Shown: positions 44,065 to 56,574, counted from the stretch's first letter. The stretch is DNA of 64,000 nucleotides from Trichobilharzia szidati (GCA_944472155.2 OX235277.1:31382804-31446803); one strand, 5' to 3'. The notes: a model not told the origin generated them from the sequence alone. Numbers and translations are program-made.

Positions 44065-45609
44065 CTACTTTTGTTCTGTCGGCTTTTACGACAAACTTTG
44101 CCCTTATACTGTGTGTATATTATTAATTTGAGACAACTTTGTCTTCCTCATGTTTTGTTTCACTGTGACTTCCTTACTGCAGGACAGATTCATGATGATA
44201 AATAAAATGTATGTTAAAATCGTATTATAACTTCATCTAGGTTGTACGAAACTGAAAAGAACCAACGAAATGAAACGGATCCATATTATTCTGCACCAAC
44301 GTTTGTTCTATCTCTGTTCAAATTTATGTAAAAGGGAATTTGTGTATGAACTATTTCCTTGTCTTTCTCGGCTACACCCTGATTGCTAACTTAAAAAGAG
44401 ATTTTATAAATTTGTGTGAATGTGCTAACCGTCTGTCCAGATGAACTTGAACATGATTGGCTATCTGAGGAGATATCTCCTTCTCCCCTCATTCACTTGC
44501 ATTCATGAAGAATCCTAGAAGCCCACTTTATCTTGAAGTTACCGCTGAAAGTCAAAGCTTCACTATGAAACCATCCAGCTCAAACAGAGAACGTAACTAA
44601 AACACAAATTTTATTTATTTAGTTGATATTCTATCCGCTGTTATATCTTTATTATTATTATAATTTAAGCATCTTTAATGAACTGCAATAGCATCGATCA
44701 TACTTTACAAATCGATATTATTTAAAAAAACGCTAATATTGTTATTAACTACTAATTTAAAATATTCTGTGTATAAAAACATATATATATAATTGTAGAG
44801 CCTGGAAGAGGAATTTATCGAAAAGAATATTCTTTGCTCGATTATTTTGTTTTTATTCCATAAAAGCGATATGAAAAACACGACGGGAATTTTGGTGATT
44901 TGTTTCAACTTCTGGACCACCTAATCTTTCTATGCAGCATAATCCATGCAATTTACTCTATTTCACATTATTTTAATCAGCCATCTAAGTTGTTAAATCA
45001 CCCTACGTATTCACCAGTATTTTTAAATAGCTTTCAATCTTTTTCGGATGTGCTGTGGTCCCTGAGCTGAGTGGTTTCACTGCGAAACGTTCAACCTCCA
45101 TCTAGACAACATAGCTTAAGCTCAGGCTTCAGTATGAAGTGAACTTATTTGAATTCTCCATAACTGACATACATGTCGCTCATGACAACTTTCGTCGTCA
45201 TTGACTGTTAATTTGCATCAGTTTTGGTCGTTTTTATTGTCATAAGATGTGAGGAGAATTACGCCGATATGGACGGATAATATATATATACTTTGTCAGT
45301 TAAACGTGTTTATAAAAGTATTAAGATGTAGGCTGACTATATACGCATCGATTTAATGGTCAACCCCTCTAAGACAAGACATCTATGTTTGTTAACATCT
45401 AGCTAATATTTCGTATACATCGACCAGTCATATATCATATCAGTTGGGAACTGAGTACTTTCTGCAATAAGTGATGCAAATGTATATATATATATATGCT
45501 CTACATTAATGCCTTTGCCAATGCACTTGGCATTAGGCTGAACATATTGGGCATGGTGTGATAATTGTTGTAATCAGTGCAGGGTCCTAACCCATAACCA
45601 ATCGGTCAG
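44065..45609. other. PLE-derived scraps, otherwise no gene
   Basis: 44230-44290 matches 14565-14630; 44790-44850 is a solo PLE repeat arm; an AACGTTCAACC string near 45090 may also be PLE. (AT)n near 45282 and 45481-45497. The rest is unassigned. Confidence 0.5.
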
Positions 45610-45840
45610 GAATCAAATGTCTAGCCCAGTTGACTAGAACAGCACACAATATGGAAGTAAATAACTATGAAAAGGAATTATACAACTGACCAATAACCTC
45701 GTCTAGTTTAGTAGTTCTCCATATCGCTAGCTAGTGCTAAGCACAAAAAAGAGGGAAAGTTTGGTGTGAAGATATGGATTCTACGCAGAAAATCAGTCCG
45801 GTCACTGGGGAAACTTCAAAGCACAGAAAAATATATAAAA
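45610..45840 (+). repeat. SINE-G copy, decayed
   Basis: Body CCTCGTCTAGTTTAGTAGTT, AAGAGGGAAAGTTTGGTGTG and tail CACTGGGGAAACTTCAAAG. Head weak. Confidence 0.5.
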
Positions 45841-45989
45841 TTAACTCATTCTTTGATGCAATCGGGCAGTTGAAGTGACAACAACTGAAGAAACCCTTTG
45901 GAAGGCAACTTGACAGATGTGTCTTATTTCGGTGAAACGAGAAATAAGCATGCAAACATCAAGTATCCTCAAAATGTTTCAATCTGGCT

Positions 45990-46860
45990 GTCAAGGCTGT
46001 TCAGATTGTAAAAGAGTTGAAGAGATATGACACACAAGTACTAGGAAGCTGTGAGAGCAGATGGAATGCAAGTGAACTGTGAAAACAGTCAACTACACAG
46101 TCAACGATCCACTTCCATCATTGATATGACAATCATGAATGCACTCACCAAGTGGCTATCATGATGTCACAAAGAGTATCGAAGGCTCTTATGCAGTGAG
46201 AGCCAACCTCCTGCAGAATAACAGCATAACATAACATGATTCAACTCGAGAGGTAGGAGTGTCACAATTATCCAATGCGACATACACACACAATGATGCA
46301 AACAACGTAGACTGACTGGAGGAGAAGGAAGACTTGCACTGACGACTCTCTACGAACAGTAGTGAACAATACTCTGACATCGAAATCCCAATGGATGATA
46401 TGAATCACGATGAGACTGTGAGCAGACAATGCGGTAAGGGAAGTCACCATGGACCGGGAGGCTGTGGGTGAAATAAAATGAGAAGGGTGAGCTCTTCGTG
46501 AATCTCTGCGCCTTCAACTATTTGGTGATTGGAGACAGCGTGTAAAAGTTCAAGAACATATACAAGGTGATGTGTGTTTCACTTGATGCGCATAGCGAAA
46601 TTCATATAGATTTCACCTAGATATCAAAGAAGTGAATACACACACAGCCTGCTGAACACAAAATCAAGAATCAGATCAGATGTAGGATTAGAACATTATC
46701 TGGTGCGAGGAATCTTCAAGGTGTACTTGGAAGATGTCAATGGAGCTAATACATAGGGCAGAATTTAAGTTGAACAACCAGAAACTGTAGGACGTAACTA
46801 CGAAAGACACATTCACTGCAGTCATCCCAGTGAAAGAGTAGAAACGTAGTATCACCGAGT
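45990..46860 (+). mobile_element. Degraded RTE 5' segment, copy 3 of 3
   Basis: 45990-46545 is near-identical to 35757-36310. From 46545 it diverges but still shows RTE nuclease traces: a VTTKDTFTAV string near 46795 parallels TITKDTFIATV of the 56.6-kb copy. Confidence 0.7.
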
Positions 46861-47524
46861 GAACCTGTCTTTAAATATGCTGGAACTCTCCATTGGTGAT
46901 TTTAGAAGATGCAAGACAAAGAATGCTACTCTACGGAAATGTAGAGGTTAATAATGTTGGAACATTTGGCTAAATAGAAGATGCACCACTGCAACGGCTG
47001 GAAAAGGAAGGAGAAGCTCAACTCAGTGGATAACGCACCAGATAAAGAAGTGGAGAAGAGTGCTGGGAAAGGCAAAACACAATTCTCCGATACATTGGCA
47101 ACTGAAGCAGAACAGGTTTCAGGTAAGAGACACCTCAGATAACTAGACTGCTATCCCGGAAAGCATCGATGTATATAAGATCAGTGAAAGTTTGTGATAG
47201 CAACCCACTAACCCAAGAGGTGAAACAACACCTTGAATTAAAATTCCCAATGTATCCCACATTCTGCTAATTGTATTTTGGATGCGTTGAAATAAGTATT
47301 TTTCTCTCATGTTGAATCTGCAAAACTGTGTATCACTAGTGTCTGTTTCTAGTCCAAGTGGAAGCCCTAACACTGACGTTGAGGACTCATGCCTGACGAG
47401 CTAATTCGAGTACAATGAAACCAATATCACTTATTCAATATTTCACTAATCACACACCGTATAGAAAATTGTTATTTCAGTAAAATATCAAGAAGGATAT
47501 TTGACGCTTTGTTAATTCTCTGAT
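46861..47524. other. Possible further RTE decay, no gene
   Basis: Plus-strand purine-rich sequence with no frame longer than 80 codons. It may be the old RTE continuing, but I cannot align it by eye. Confidence 0.35.
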
Positions 47525-47705
47525 GGTGACCAGGAGTGAAATCTCTGATGCACATTTCACCGTGTATGGGACTCGTGAGCCGAATGTCCCTGCAGCCACC
47601 AGTGAATGACGACGGTGTTCCCGCTAATACTCGAACTCAGAGCCCTGTGTTTCAAATACTAGGAAGTTGTCCACTAGACTACCTAGGCCACGAAAGTCAC
47701 ATCTT
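47525..47705 (-). repeat. Sm-alpha-like repeat, head and ribozyme
   Basis: Minus strand: GGTAGTCTAGTGGACAACTT (A-box side), GGGCTCTGAGTTCGAGTATT (B box), GGAACACCGTCGTCATTCAC, then a hammerhead core. The tail is missing. Confidence 0.72.
47528..47590 (-). ncRNA. Hammerhead ribozyme core, decayed
   Basis: Minus strand GGCTCACGAGTCCCATACAC, GGTGAAATGTGCATC. CTCACGAG stands for CTGACGAG (the G of CUGA is lost), and GTGAAA for GACGAAA, so it is probably inactive. Confidence 0.45.
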
Positions 47706-47784
47706 GTGCAGCGAGGATAAGTTACTGCTCTTGTTTAAGTCAATTTTGTTTCTCCGGTTGACTGATCGAACTGAAACATAAGAG

Positions 47785-48080
47785 CTGGCTCTAATGACCC
47801 AGATGCTCTAGCGGACAACGTCTCGACTTTGTTAAACAGGGGGTGTTGGGTTCAAATCTCAGTGGGAACACTGTCACTCATTGCTGATTGCAGGTACATT
47901 AGAATGACAAGTCCAGAATAGGACGAAATGTACATTCTGGATCCCACTTCTAGTCACAATTGACCAGATAACATCATCTAAATCCTCAGACATCGTCAAA
48001 TCATTCGTACTAGTGGCTGATATGTCAACATAGAGGTCGAACATTTCAGTCCAATATAATCAATCAACAGGAAATACTAA
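47785..48080 (+). repeat. Sm-alpha-like repeat, full length
   Basis: Head CCAGATGCTCTAGCGGACAA (A box), GGTGTTGGGTTCAAATCTCA (B box), GGGAACACTGTCACTCATTG, hammerhead core at 47893-47945, tail with CCTCAGACATCGTCAAATC, GTGGCTGATATGTCAAC and AATCAACAGGAAATAC. Confidence 0.78.
47893..47945 (+). ncRNA. Hammerhead ribozyme core
   Basis: GTACATTAGAATGACAAGTC, stem II GTCC/GGAC around AGAATA, CGAAAT, then GTACATTCTGG. Stem I strands ACATTAGAA and TTCTGG pair in part. GACAAG replaces GAUGAG; GAAA is intact. Confidence 0.58.
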
Positions 48081-48364
48081 GTTAACTTAAACAAAAGTAA
48101 TATTTGTAACTTGTTTAACAGTTGCTTTAAATGTATGATGAGAAATTCCTTTTAAAAATGTGAAAAGACCACAGTCTAAATAAAATAGCTTTTAATAAAA
48201 AGACAATTGCAGCGAAGAAAATTTTCTTTTCATAATTGGTAGCAGTATCTGTGCACCCCTTCCTATGATGCATTCATTTAACTCTCAATGTTCAACAACA
48301 TTTCAACTAATTAACTAACTACCAATAATTATATTATCAATATCGGATAAAAAATTAATTCACT

Positions 48365-48640
48365 AGGGTCCTCCACGAGGTTGAGTAGGAGGACAAATGC
48401 TCACTGGTGACACTAACTGATGGTTGCACTAAAATCGCGAAATGACAGAAGTTAGAATTCATGGGACACTGGATTCCCTTCCAGTGACTGGATGGTCTAC
48501 GAGATGAAGGTGCTAGGTTTGATCCCCAGTGGGTGCGTACTGCTGAAAAGTGCCAAACTAGGACGAAACAGCTATTCAGTATTCCCTGGTTTCCAATAAT
48601 TCTCTAATTGATATCAATCCGTGATTAAACTTTGAAAATA
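48365..48640 (+). repeat. SINE-B copy
   Basis: Head GGAGGACAAATGCTCACTGG, ACAGAAGTTAGAATTCATGG; A-box side ACTGGATGGTCTACGAG; B box GTGCTAGGTTTGATCCCCAG; hammerhead core at 48532-48588; tail TTCTCTAATTGATATCAATC. Confidence 0.78.
48532..48588 (+). ncRNA. Hammerhead ribozyme core in SINE-B
   Basis: GTACTG before and CAGTAT after the core can form stem I. Core CTGAAAA (CTGATGA expected), stem II GTGCC/GGAC around AAACTA, GAAAC, AGCTAT. The second GA of the core is altered, so cleavage may be lost. Confidence 0.55.
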
Positions 48641-50879
48641 CACACAAGGAAATCTCTCGCACACACACACACGTGAACACACATACAGCTAAATGCATGC
48701 ATATGACGAAGAAACAAAGAAAGAGAGAGAAAGAGAAATTACTGAATTACGTTATACTTCATGCTGTGCAACACTTTACTGACAAGGCATGATTATTTAT
48801 TCGAGTAAATGGAAAGCGGAATGAATTTAGCCTATGTAGAAGGTAGATAATTGGAAACAGAGAGAGAGAGAGAAAGTGAGAGCGAAAGAAAGTAATGACG
48901 AAGAAGGTCTTAACAGTCAGTCAGTCAGTCATTCAATCAGTCAGTTAGTCAGTCTATCATTTGACTATTTTTACTCTGAGTAGGTTCCTCTTGCTCTTTC
49001 TTTTTGTATCTTTTTTCTCCTCAAAAGTTTCTTCATTTCAAAAAAAAGTAATTTGTTATTTTGTTAATTAGGCATATAAACAAAATGATTATCATTATTA
49101 TTGTTGATTTGATAAAAAGGGGATAAGGGGAGGATCGGAGGGAGAGATAGAGACAAGAATAGAGCAAAAGCATTTACTTGTTTAATCAGATAGTCAGCTC
49201 AGTAGTTCTTTATTTTCTAAACAAAATCAAAAAAATAGAAAACTAAAAGAGGAAACAGCTCATTGATCCATTAAGACAATTCTTATTGTTCATTCTTCTT
49301 TTTTTTTGAGAATTAAGCTATGGCTACAAATTAGGTTGATGGACAACATTCTGGCATTTTCAATCATTTCATTTTGATAATTGAACAAAAACTAATTTGT
49401 AACTGCCATATGTGACGATGTATATATGTGTATGTATGTATGACATCGAGCTGTATTTCACGTCTGTCACCCCCTTTATTTTAGTAATAACAAAATAACA
49501 TCATTTTTGTACCTCTACAGTTAACAACATACTTCATGAAGTTAATTGACAACGACTCCACCGACAAGATGATATGATTGACTGTTTATTTAAAAATTTG
49601 ACAGTTGATTGATTCATCAGATTGGATGATTTTGCTGACTGAAACGAACCAAAACAAAACATCAGTCGTTTAGGTTAGTTTTGCATTTTCCGTCAATTAT
49701 AGGTCCTATTGGAACAAAATGCTCGATCTCTGTATTGACATGTCGTCTCCTATTCATGCAGAGACGTCGACAGCGTCTAAGAATTAACCTGAAGTTATTT
49801 TGTTTTGATGGTGAATAGCAGCTGAATCCAGTGATGCCTACTTCGTCTTGTTTAGATGCACCTGTAGTAGTTTTTCATCTGCATTTTTAAGTAGACTAAA
49901 AATAACTCTGGGTAAGTATTGAATAAGTGTTAATAAGTTTTTTTAAAGACTGTTCCTGTGATAAGCATGGACGTATAACATTCATAGGGGATCAACTCTG
50001 AAAGCGGAAGATTTCGTGATAAGAATCGATGTGCTAATTTTTTTAAACTACTGAAGATTCCCAAAGTAAACAAAAAATAGCAAAACACCTGTTTACGACT
50101 ACTTAGTTCTCACTCTCCGTCGCCTAATTTATTCTGATACTTGGTGTACGAAAATTTGCCTGAAATGTGTAGTAACTCCCAAAAACAGCTTTTCACTAAC
50201 GGAATAAATCAAAAGAAAAAAGACAATAATAAGGCAAATAATGAATACGTGCTGAGTAATGACAGATAATGACAGTATACCTACACGAGTGGGATTCTGG
50301 GTTATTACATAGCTTTTGGTGATAAATTATCAAGTTTATTACACAGTATGGAGTAATAATCAATATATATATATATATATATATATAATATTCAGATGGA
50401 TGCCTCTTGAATGTGTGTGTGTGTGTGTGTGGAGTCTCTTTCTCATGAACCTTGACTAGCTTAGGCTGATAAGTTCATCAGTTAACTTATTCAATCAAGA
50501 CATGATACCAAAACATGAATTCACTGAATGTTTGTCCCAGTCGAGGATCGAATTATCGGCTTCTTAACAACAACAGATGTGATATCTAGTGTGATATGGA
50601 TAGGAAATGCGTCAGACTGTATGCATTTAATTCATATTTTCATATGAATCTTAGCTTACCGCTTATTTTATTTACCCCTTTTTCCCAATTTTATGACTTT
50701 ACACAACTCTTTGTATATTCTCACCTTCTCATTGAATAACTTTATGACCAGTGAAAATCTGTAGAGCACAAATTAAAAGTGATGTATAAATTCATCATTT
50801 CTTTTATTTATTGCACTGTAGTTCAATTCTTGAAGAAATCGAGCTCCTAAACTTAAAACTGTACATTCTTTCACATTTG
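48641..50879. other. Largely single-copy sequence with microsatellites
   Basis: (CA)n at 48657-48672, (GA)n near 48860-48890, imperfect (CAGT)n at 48917-48955, (AT)n at 50361-50388, (GT)n at 50411-50432. No transposon coding traces and no convincing exon. Confidence 0.55.
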
Positions 50880-51105
50880 TAAGTCGGTGGTTCACGAGTA
50901 AAATTCTCGCTAGCCATATGGAAGGTCCAGTTTCAATTTCCAGCAGACTCACTCCTAAATCATTCCTAGTTTACTAGATGGTAGTAAACCCAGAAAGGAG
51001 AGAGGGTTGGGCAGAATGGTAGCAACAACACCACTGCTACAGAAACTTCAAAGCTTGACACACTATTTTTTATTCAGAATGCAAGGAACGAAAAAGATTT
51101 CTTCA
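50880..51105 (+). repeat. SINE-G copy
   Basis: Head AAGTCGGTGGTTCACGAGTA, B-box-like GTCCAGTTTCAATTTCCAGC, body GAGGGTTGGGCAGAATGGTA, CTACAGAAACTTCAAAGC, tail ATTCAGAATGCAAGGAAC. Confidence 0.72.
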
Positions 51106-51329
51106 AATATCCAAGAAATATTTATTCTGTGAAGATACGGATACCTTGGTGTCTCGATTTTTCATAGAAGAAAGAATACGTTTGGATACTCAAAGGTGGC
51201 AAGTTCAACTAACCAGTTATACATATTTTCAATGGATTTAAGTTTATGTAGTGACTGGATTGATTTCCAGTGGTGCGGTCGCTAGCTCCACTCCCTGCCC
51301 TCTCAGTTTTTCCTGGCTTAGGACCAGCT

Positions 51330-52372
51330 GGTAAACTAGGCTTTGCAAAAATCCATCGACAGCGTTGAACGTAAAGTGATTTGCAGACTGCTTCCAAACC
51401 ACCGAGTGCTTCAATTCTTTATCAACCTCAATCAGCAGCCATCTGATGATGCCACATGTCAGGCGGTTCACAACGGAAAAGTCAGAGATGTCTTTGAAGC
51501 AAAAGCAGGAGTAAGACAAGGCTGATGATTATATTTTTAATTGTGGTGGAATATATCACGTGATAAACCTTGGGAAGAGAGGAGACAGGCATTCGCTGGA
51601 CGGACAGAAGATTTCAGAAGGTTTGGACTATACGGGCTATTGATGTTTAGTGTCACGCGAACATGAAGATGTATAGGCGAAAGCCAATAAGTTGGTAGAA
51701 GAAATAGGCAGCAAAGAGTGGATTCAAGTCAGCATACAGAAGACAGAGCTGATAAAGATATCCGGAAATTAATAACAACAAACACCAACCACCAACGGGA
51801 GAATTTCAAAGAAAGTCACCCCTTTCACCTGCGCTGTTAAGCAGCATGATTTCAACTACTATCGCCACAGATGAAGATGTCAAAGTTGGGAATGGAAATC
51901 ATTGTGGAAATCTGCTGCACTTAGCATATAAATAATACTCGGATTTTTAACACAAATGTCGAATCATTGCTTGTAGATGCTTTAGAGGTTTGGCTTGTCA
52001 CCAACACCATTCTGAACAGGCCTTAGACTTTTATCAACAGTCACCTTCGATCCATAGTGAAGACCAGACAAAGAATTATGACAGGCAACAACAGCCTGCT
52101 GCCCAACGAATGTGTAAAAGAAAATGAAGATGTAATGAACAAACACTGAAGAAGTTGTTGAGTGACCACTCCAGTGGAACCCGAATGGCAAACCATGAGC
52201 TGAACATGAGTCAGAGAGTGACGTAGAGAAAATCCCGTTAGGAGGAGATGAGAGCTTATGGTGAGTCGTCGAGCCAACTGAAAAAGACTGCAGAGGGCAG
52301 GACTAAACGAAGATGTGTTATTGAGGCCGTATATGCCCCTTGGTATCCAAGGGAATAATTATAATCATACAT
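51330..52372 (+). mobile_element. RTE-clade LINE, RT and 3' end, decayed
   Basis: Starts in motif A (AKSIDSVERKVICRL, the expected FDSV followed by R), then DDATCQAVHNGKVRDVFEAK, AGVRQG (motif B) and a stop. Traces of the LINIQKTELIKISGN-like stretch near 51730-51770 follow. Ends GGTATCCAAGGGAATAATTA, the family tail. Confidence 0.75.
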
Positions 52373-54639
52373 GCATACGAATAATACATACATTTCAAAA
52401 AATAGATACACTTATCATATTTCTGCGAAATATTTCACCGATAAATTTTTTATATAAACGCATACACGAAAACTCATTGAAATTATACTTTTGATTTTAT
52501 ATCATTTCCATAGTAATGAAACGCTTTTTCGGGGTGTGTTTCTCAATAAACAGTCAGTAAAGTTAAGGTCATTTCCTGTTTACCAGGTTGTAGAATGAAT
52601 TTATTGGCGCTAGTACTGTTGGGCGTTACCTATATTTGCATTCCGCTCTTCAGATTTTGATTGAATTAATTTTTAAATCAACCCAAGGTAAAAAATTAAG
52701 TAGGCATATTTTGCTACTTATAAGTAAAACAAAGCATTTTGCTAAAAAAATGTTTCGTCGTATTTGGTGTTAGTTTTTACTAGCTGATATTCATAAAGTT
52801 CCCCAACTGAGTTCTGTATATGTCTAAAACATTGTAGGAAGTCAGACGAAGTCCTTAGAGGATGCATGTCCTAATTCGTGAATGTCATCTGAACCAAAGG
52901 TGGCTAACTTGGAGTAGTCTGATGAAAATACCTTTCTCAATGAACAGTCTACCATACTTTCCTATCTATGCTAATGTTGTCAAAGGGTTTGTAAAATTAG
53001 TTTCCTATAGAGACACTAGTTCCAAGAAGATTACAAATCCCCTGAAATCGTTTTGACTATTAAGTTACCAAGGAAGCATCTAATGGAACAATGCTAAATT
53101 TCTTTTCTCAGACTCTGTGTAGCCTTAGTGATCTTTACAACTAATCCCATCAGTTCAATTAGTGCTGAACTTTCTCAGGTCAAAAAATCACTCCTAACCT
53201 GAACTTTCCGGATATATGAGTGCGGAAAAGATTTCATGCAGTTCCACAATCAACCGCTAAGTTCTTTACTTCTAACAGGATTCAATATAAGTGTTTGATT
53301 CAATAGGTTTTTGCCTCCTAAGAGGGTAGCGTTTACTTATAGTGAACAACAAAGTGATTATAATTATTATTGCATAGGAAATGCATGAAATGTTAAGGAA
53401 AATCCGTCAAGCAATGAAAGCAACACGGGGAATTAAAGATGATAAATGGAAAACAATGGACCCTCCAGAATTGTAAGGAAAATGGAGAAGCGAACTACAT
53501 AGATATAACCACTAGGTTATTGTAGTCCGCAGAGGACTACTGCACTTTTATTTTGATATGTCGCTTCTACTGTAATATTATGAACTATCCCGAAATCATG
53601 GCTATTTTGTAGTCTTTAGATGAACAATGGAAGGAATATTTGCACTTTCTCTGAGAAGTGCTAACTTTCCCGAGATAGCTGTCAAAGTCGTACACTGTTG
53701 TTAAGATTTTAGTGAAATACCCAGGAATTAGAAATCTATCTGTGCTTTCAGTGTAAAAGCTCGAAAATCATTTTTATATGAGTAGATGTTTTGGTGGCTG
53801 TTCTAAGATATTTAAGCTCTTCAATCATCAAAAGACATCTAGTTATTTAATCTCTGATGTCCTTCAAGAAGGTATTTAAAGTGTTTTTTGCGTTCTTCAC
53901 AATCAATATCTGTTTCCGCCAATGTTGTCTTCACATACTTTGTGATAAAATGCCACCAAAGTGAAGGAGAGAAATGAGAGAGAGTGAAGGAGCACGCTTC
54001 AACAGTATGACAGCAAAAATTTTGGGAACTTGTAGTGGAAGGTGTCACCCAAACACTGAATTTGTGTATGTGATGTAAAGAAAAGATATTTTCAATACAT
54101 TTTATTTCTGTTAAAGCTATATAGTATCAATCTATAATGGGAATTCTATTCAATAAACCTGAGGTAGCGTTTTGGGTGGTGCATAATGCATCACTGACTG
54201 ATACTTCAAAGAATCTGTCGAATTCATTTAAAGGCAGATTACAGAAGAGCACTAGGTATCTGATAGCTGTGTAAATCATTTCGAAATCTGTTGACATGCA
54301 TACCATTTGAAAATCCTACAATGGCATATACTCTTGACTGTTACTGAACTTGTTGATGATTTGTCATAAGCACTCAGCCTATGTCTGCAGTTTATCCAGT
54401 AATTTTGTTAAAATGTTTAACCAACAATTTTGTATGCCACTTTTCAGGTGGACGTGTGGACAGTATTCATTACAGGGTTGCACTTGAGGCCACAATACAT
54501 GTAGAGTATATTCCTTAACTCATAAGTGAATATCTCTATTATTGATATAAAATGTGTAAAGAGTAACATCATAACAACGTTTAAAGTGTCAATATAAAGC
54601 AGGTCAAATGAAACATCTATTATTATTATATTATTTATC
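52373..54639. other. Largely single-copy sequence
   Basis: No repeat family recognised; contains the candidate exon at 53378-53472. Frames at 52862-53056 and 53839-54048 have no supporting signals. Confidence 0.45.
53378..53472 (+). CDS. Candidate short host-gene exon
   Basis: An AG at 53376-53377 after an AT-rich tract (ATTATTATTGCATAG) is followed by open coding: EMHEMLRKIRQAMKATRGI, KDDKWKTMDPPEL, then TAA. The stop overlaps a GTAAGG donor-like site at 53473, so either a 95-bp internal exon or a terminal exon ending in TAA is possible. The charged, helical composition looks like protein and belongs to no transposon family here. I do not recognise it. Evidence is weak because the acceptor has few pyrimidines. 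Confidence 0.3.
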
Positions 54640-54877
54640 ATTGTTCCTTGCGTTCCTAGTGGAACAGAGGGCTTCAACTGCACGCCTCCACCTGCTTCTG
54701 TCTTCTGCTGTACTTTTCACTTGCATCCATGTTAGTCTATACTGTTTCAACTCTTCTTCACACGATCTCCTCCATGTCACCCTTGGACGTTACACTCACC
54801 GCTTCCTTTTCGGGTTCCACTCGAGCGTTGGCCTGACGCGCGATGTCACCCAGCGGCCTCCTCAGCGAGTGTCCAAC

Positions 54878-55822
54878 CTATATCCGCTTTCTCCTGCAAA
54901 TTTGTTCAGCGATTGGTTCTTGCTTTGTTTGTTCCCGTAGTTTCTTGTTGGTGATTCTTTCCGGCCATCTGATTTTCAGTATAGAGCGAAGACAGTTGTT
55001 GATAAAGGTCTGCAACCTGTTGGAAATATTCTTTGTGACCCGCCAAGTTTCTGATCCGTATAGAAGAAGTGACTTGACGTTTGTATTGAAAATCCGAATT
55101 TTGTTGTTGATGCTGAGTGACGAAGATTTCCAGATTGGTTTCAGGCTGATGAATGTGTTTCTCGCCTTCCCGATTCTCGATTTGACATCCTCGTCCGTTC
55201 CTCCCGTAGTTGAGACAATGCTTCCTAGATAAGTGAATGAATTAACCTCTTTCAAATCCCTCCCGTTGATGGTGATTGGCGCTGGACGTTGCTGCTGTTG
55301 TTGTTGTTGTTGGTTGGTCATTTTCATAACCTCCGTCTTGTCTATGTTTTTCACCTGGAGTCCTGTCTTTGCTGCTTTTTCGACCAGTTTGTCGGTTTTC
55401 GCTTGTATGTCTTCTATTTTGTGTGACATCAAACATAGATCATCCGCGAAATCTAGGTCTTCTAGGTTCTTCACGTCGGTCCAGGATATCCCTGTCTTCT
55501 CGTTTCCCACTGTCTGACGCATAATCCAGTCCACCACAATTAGGAATACCATTGGTGATAATACGCACCCTTGTCTGACTCCTGTGCTTACTCCAAACGC
55601 CTCGCTGAGTTTTCCGTTGTGGATCACTTGACATGTGCCGTTGTCGTACAGCTGTTGAATAAGGTTGATGAATATTTGGGGTAAGCCGTAGTACTTGAGT
55701 AGTTTCCAAATTACTTCGCGGCCAACGCTGTCGAAGGCCTTCTCAAAGTCTATGAAGGAAGTTGAGGTAGAGGTTTGATTGCCATTCCATGCTTTGTTCG
55801 ATGATGATGCGTAGAGCTGCAA
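54878..55822 (-). pseudogene. RTE reverse transcriptase, motifs A-C and C-terminal part
   Basis: Open frame of about 314 codons. True homology starts near 55770: SFIDFEKAFDSVGREVIWKL (motif A), GVRQGCVLSPMVFLIVVDWI (motif B), NLEDLDFADDLCLMSH (motif C), GLQVKNIDKTEVMKMTN, a glutamine run (CAA/CAG repeat), PAPITINGRDLKEVNSFTYL, VKSLLLYGSETWRVTKN, CLRSILKIRWPERITNKKL, ending at TAG in RRKRI-stop, after which VGHSLRRPLGD still reads in frame. The first 18 codons (MQLYASSSNKAWNGNQTSTS) are the upstream RT read out of frame past a CTTC duplication. Exactly the same protein is encoded at 62422-63366. Confidence 0.88.
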
Positions 55823-56483
55823 TTTGGTCAGAACATGATTTGCCTTTCCTGAATCCAGCTAGTTCCGGTTGGCGGAGTTCTGTATCCAGTGCCTCCTTTA
55901 TCCTCTCCCGGATGATGCGACTCAGAATTTTACTTGGCGTCGACAGGAGCTTGATTCCTCGCCAGTTCTTGGAGAGTCCTAAGTTTCCTTTCTTTGGTAG
56001 TTTCACGAGGTAGCCTTTTCTCCAGTCAGTAGGCACCTTTCCCTCCTTCCAGATCTTTTGCAATAATGGAGTCAGCATATCTGCTGTCGTTTCTTGGTCC
56101 GCTTTCAGTGCTTCCGGGGGTATTCCAGCTTTTCCAGCTTTCAGAAGCTTGATTGCATTCATGACTTCAGTTTTCGTTGGAGGATTGGTGTCAAATTGCA
56201 GTTGTGTACGTGCTGTTGTTGGTATTACTGGACGGGTTGTAGGTGGTGGTCGGTTCAAGAGTCCTTTGAAGTGGTCCGCCCATTGTTTAATCTGTCTTTC
56301 TTCTTTGGTAATCGGGTTCCCTTGGCTGTCTTTTATAGGTCTCACTTGTGTTGATCTCTTCCCGGATAGAGACTTGGTTATCTGATATAGTGTCCTCAGG
56401 TCTCTTTTGCCTGCTGCCTTCTCAGCTTCAGTAGCCAGGTTGTCGTAGAATTGTCTTTTGTCCTTCCTGGCACTCTTCTTCAC
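55743..56483 (-). pseudogene. RTE linker and RT fingers
   Basis: Open for about 246 codons: QFYDNLATEAEKAAGKRDLR, TLYQITKSLSGKRSTQVRPI, QIKQWADHFKGLLNRPPP, LLKAGKAGIPPEALKAD (the usual GPD before IPPEA is cut to G, a 6-base loss), KVPTDWRKGYLVKLPKKGNL, NWRGIKLLSTPSKILSRII, QPELAGFRKGKSCSDQIAAL and SMEWQSNLYLNFLHRL, stop. The stop is caused by a CTTC duplication just before motif A. Reading resumes in the frame of 54878-55822. Confidence 0.85.
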
Positions 56484-56574
56484 TTCTTTGTCCAGTGCTC
56501 AGCGTCTTTTTCTCTTGTCTATCTTTGCATTGAATCATTTTCTCTTTCACCTTTCTCCTCTTCTCTATTAGCTT

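Noticed and set aside
48917..48955. CRISPR-like or regulatory array of CAGT units
   Set aside because: Simple tetranucleotide microsatellite without spacers.
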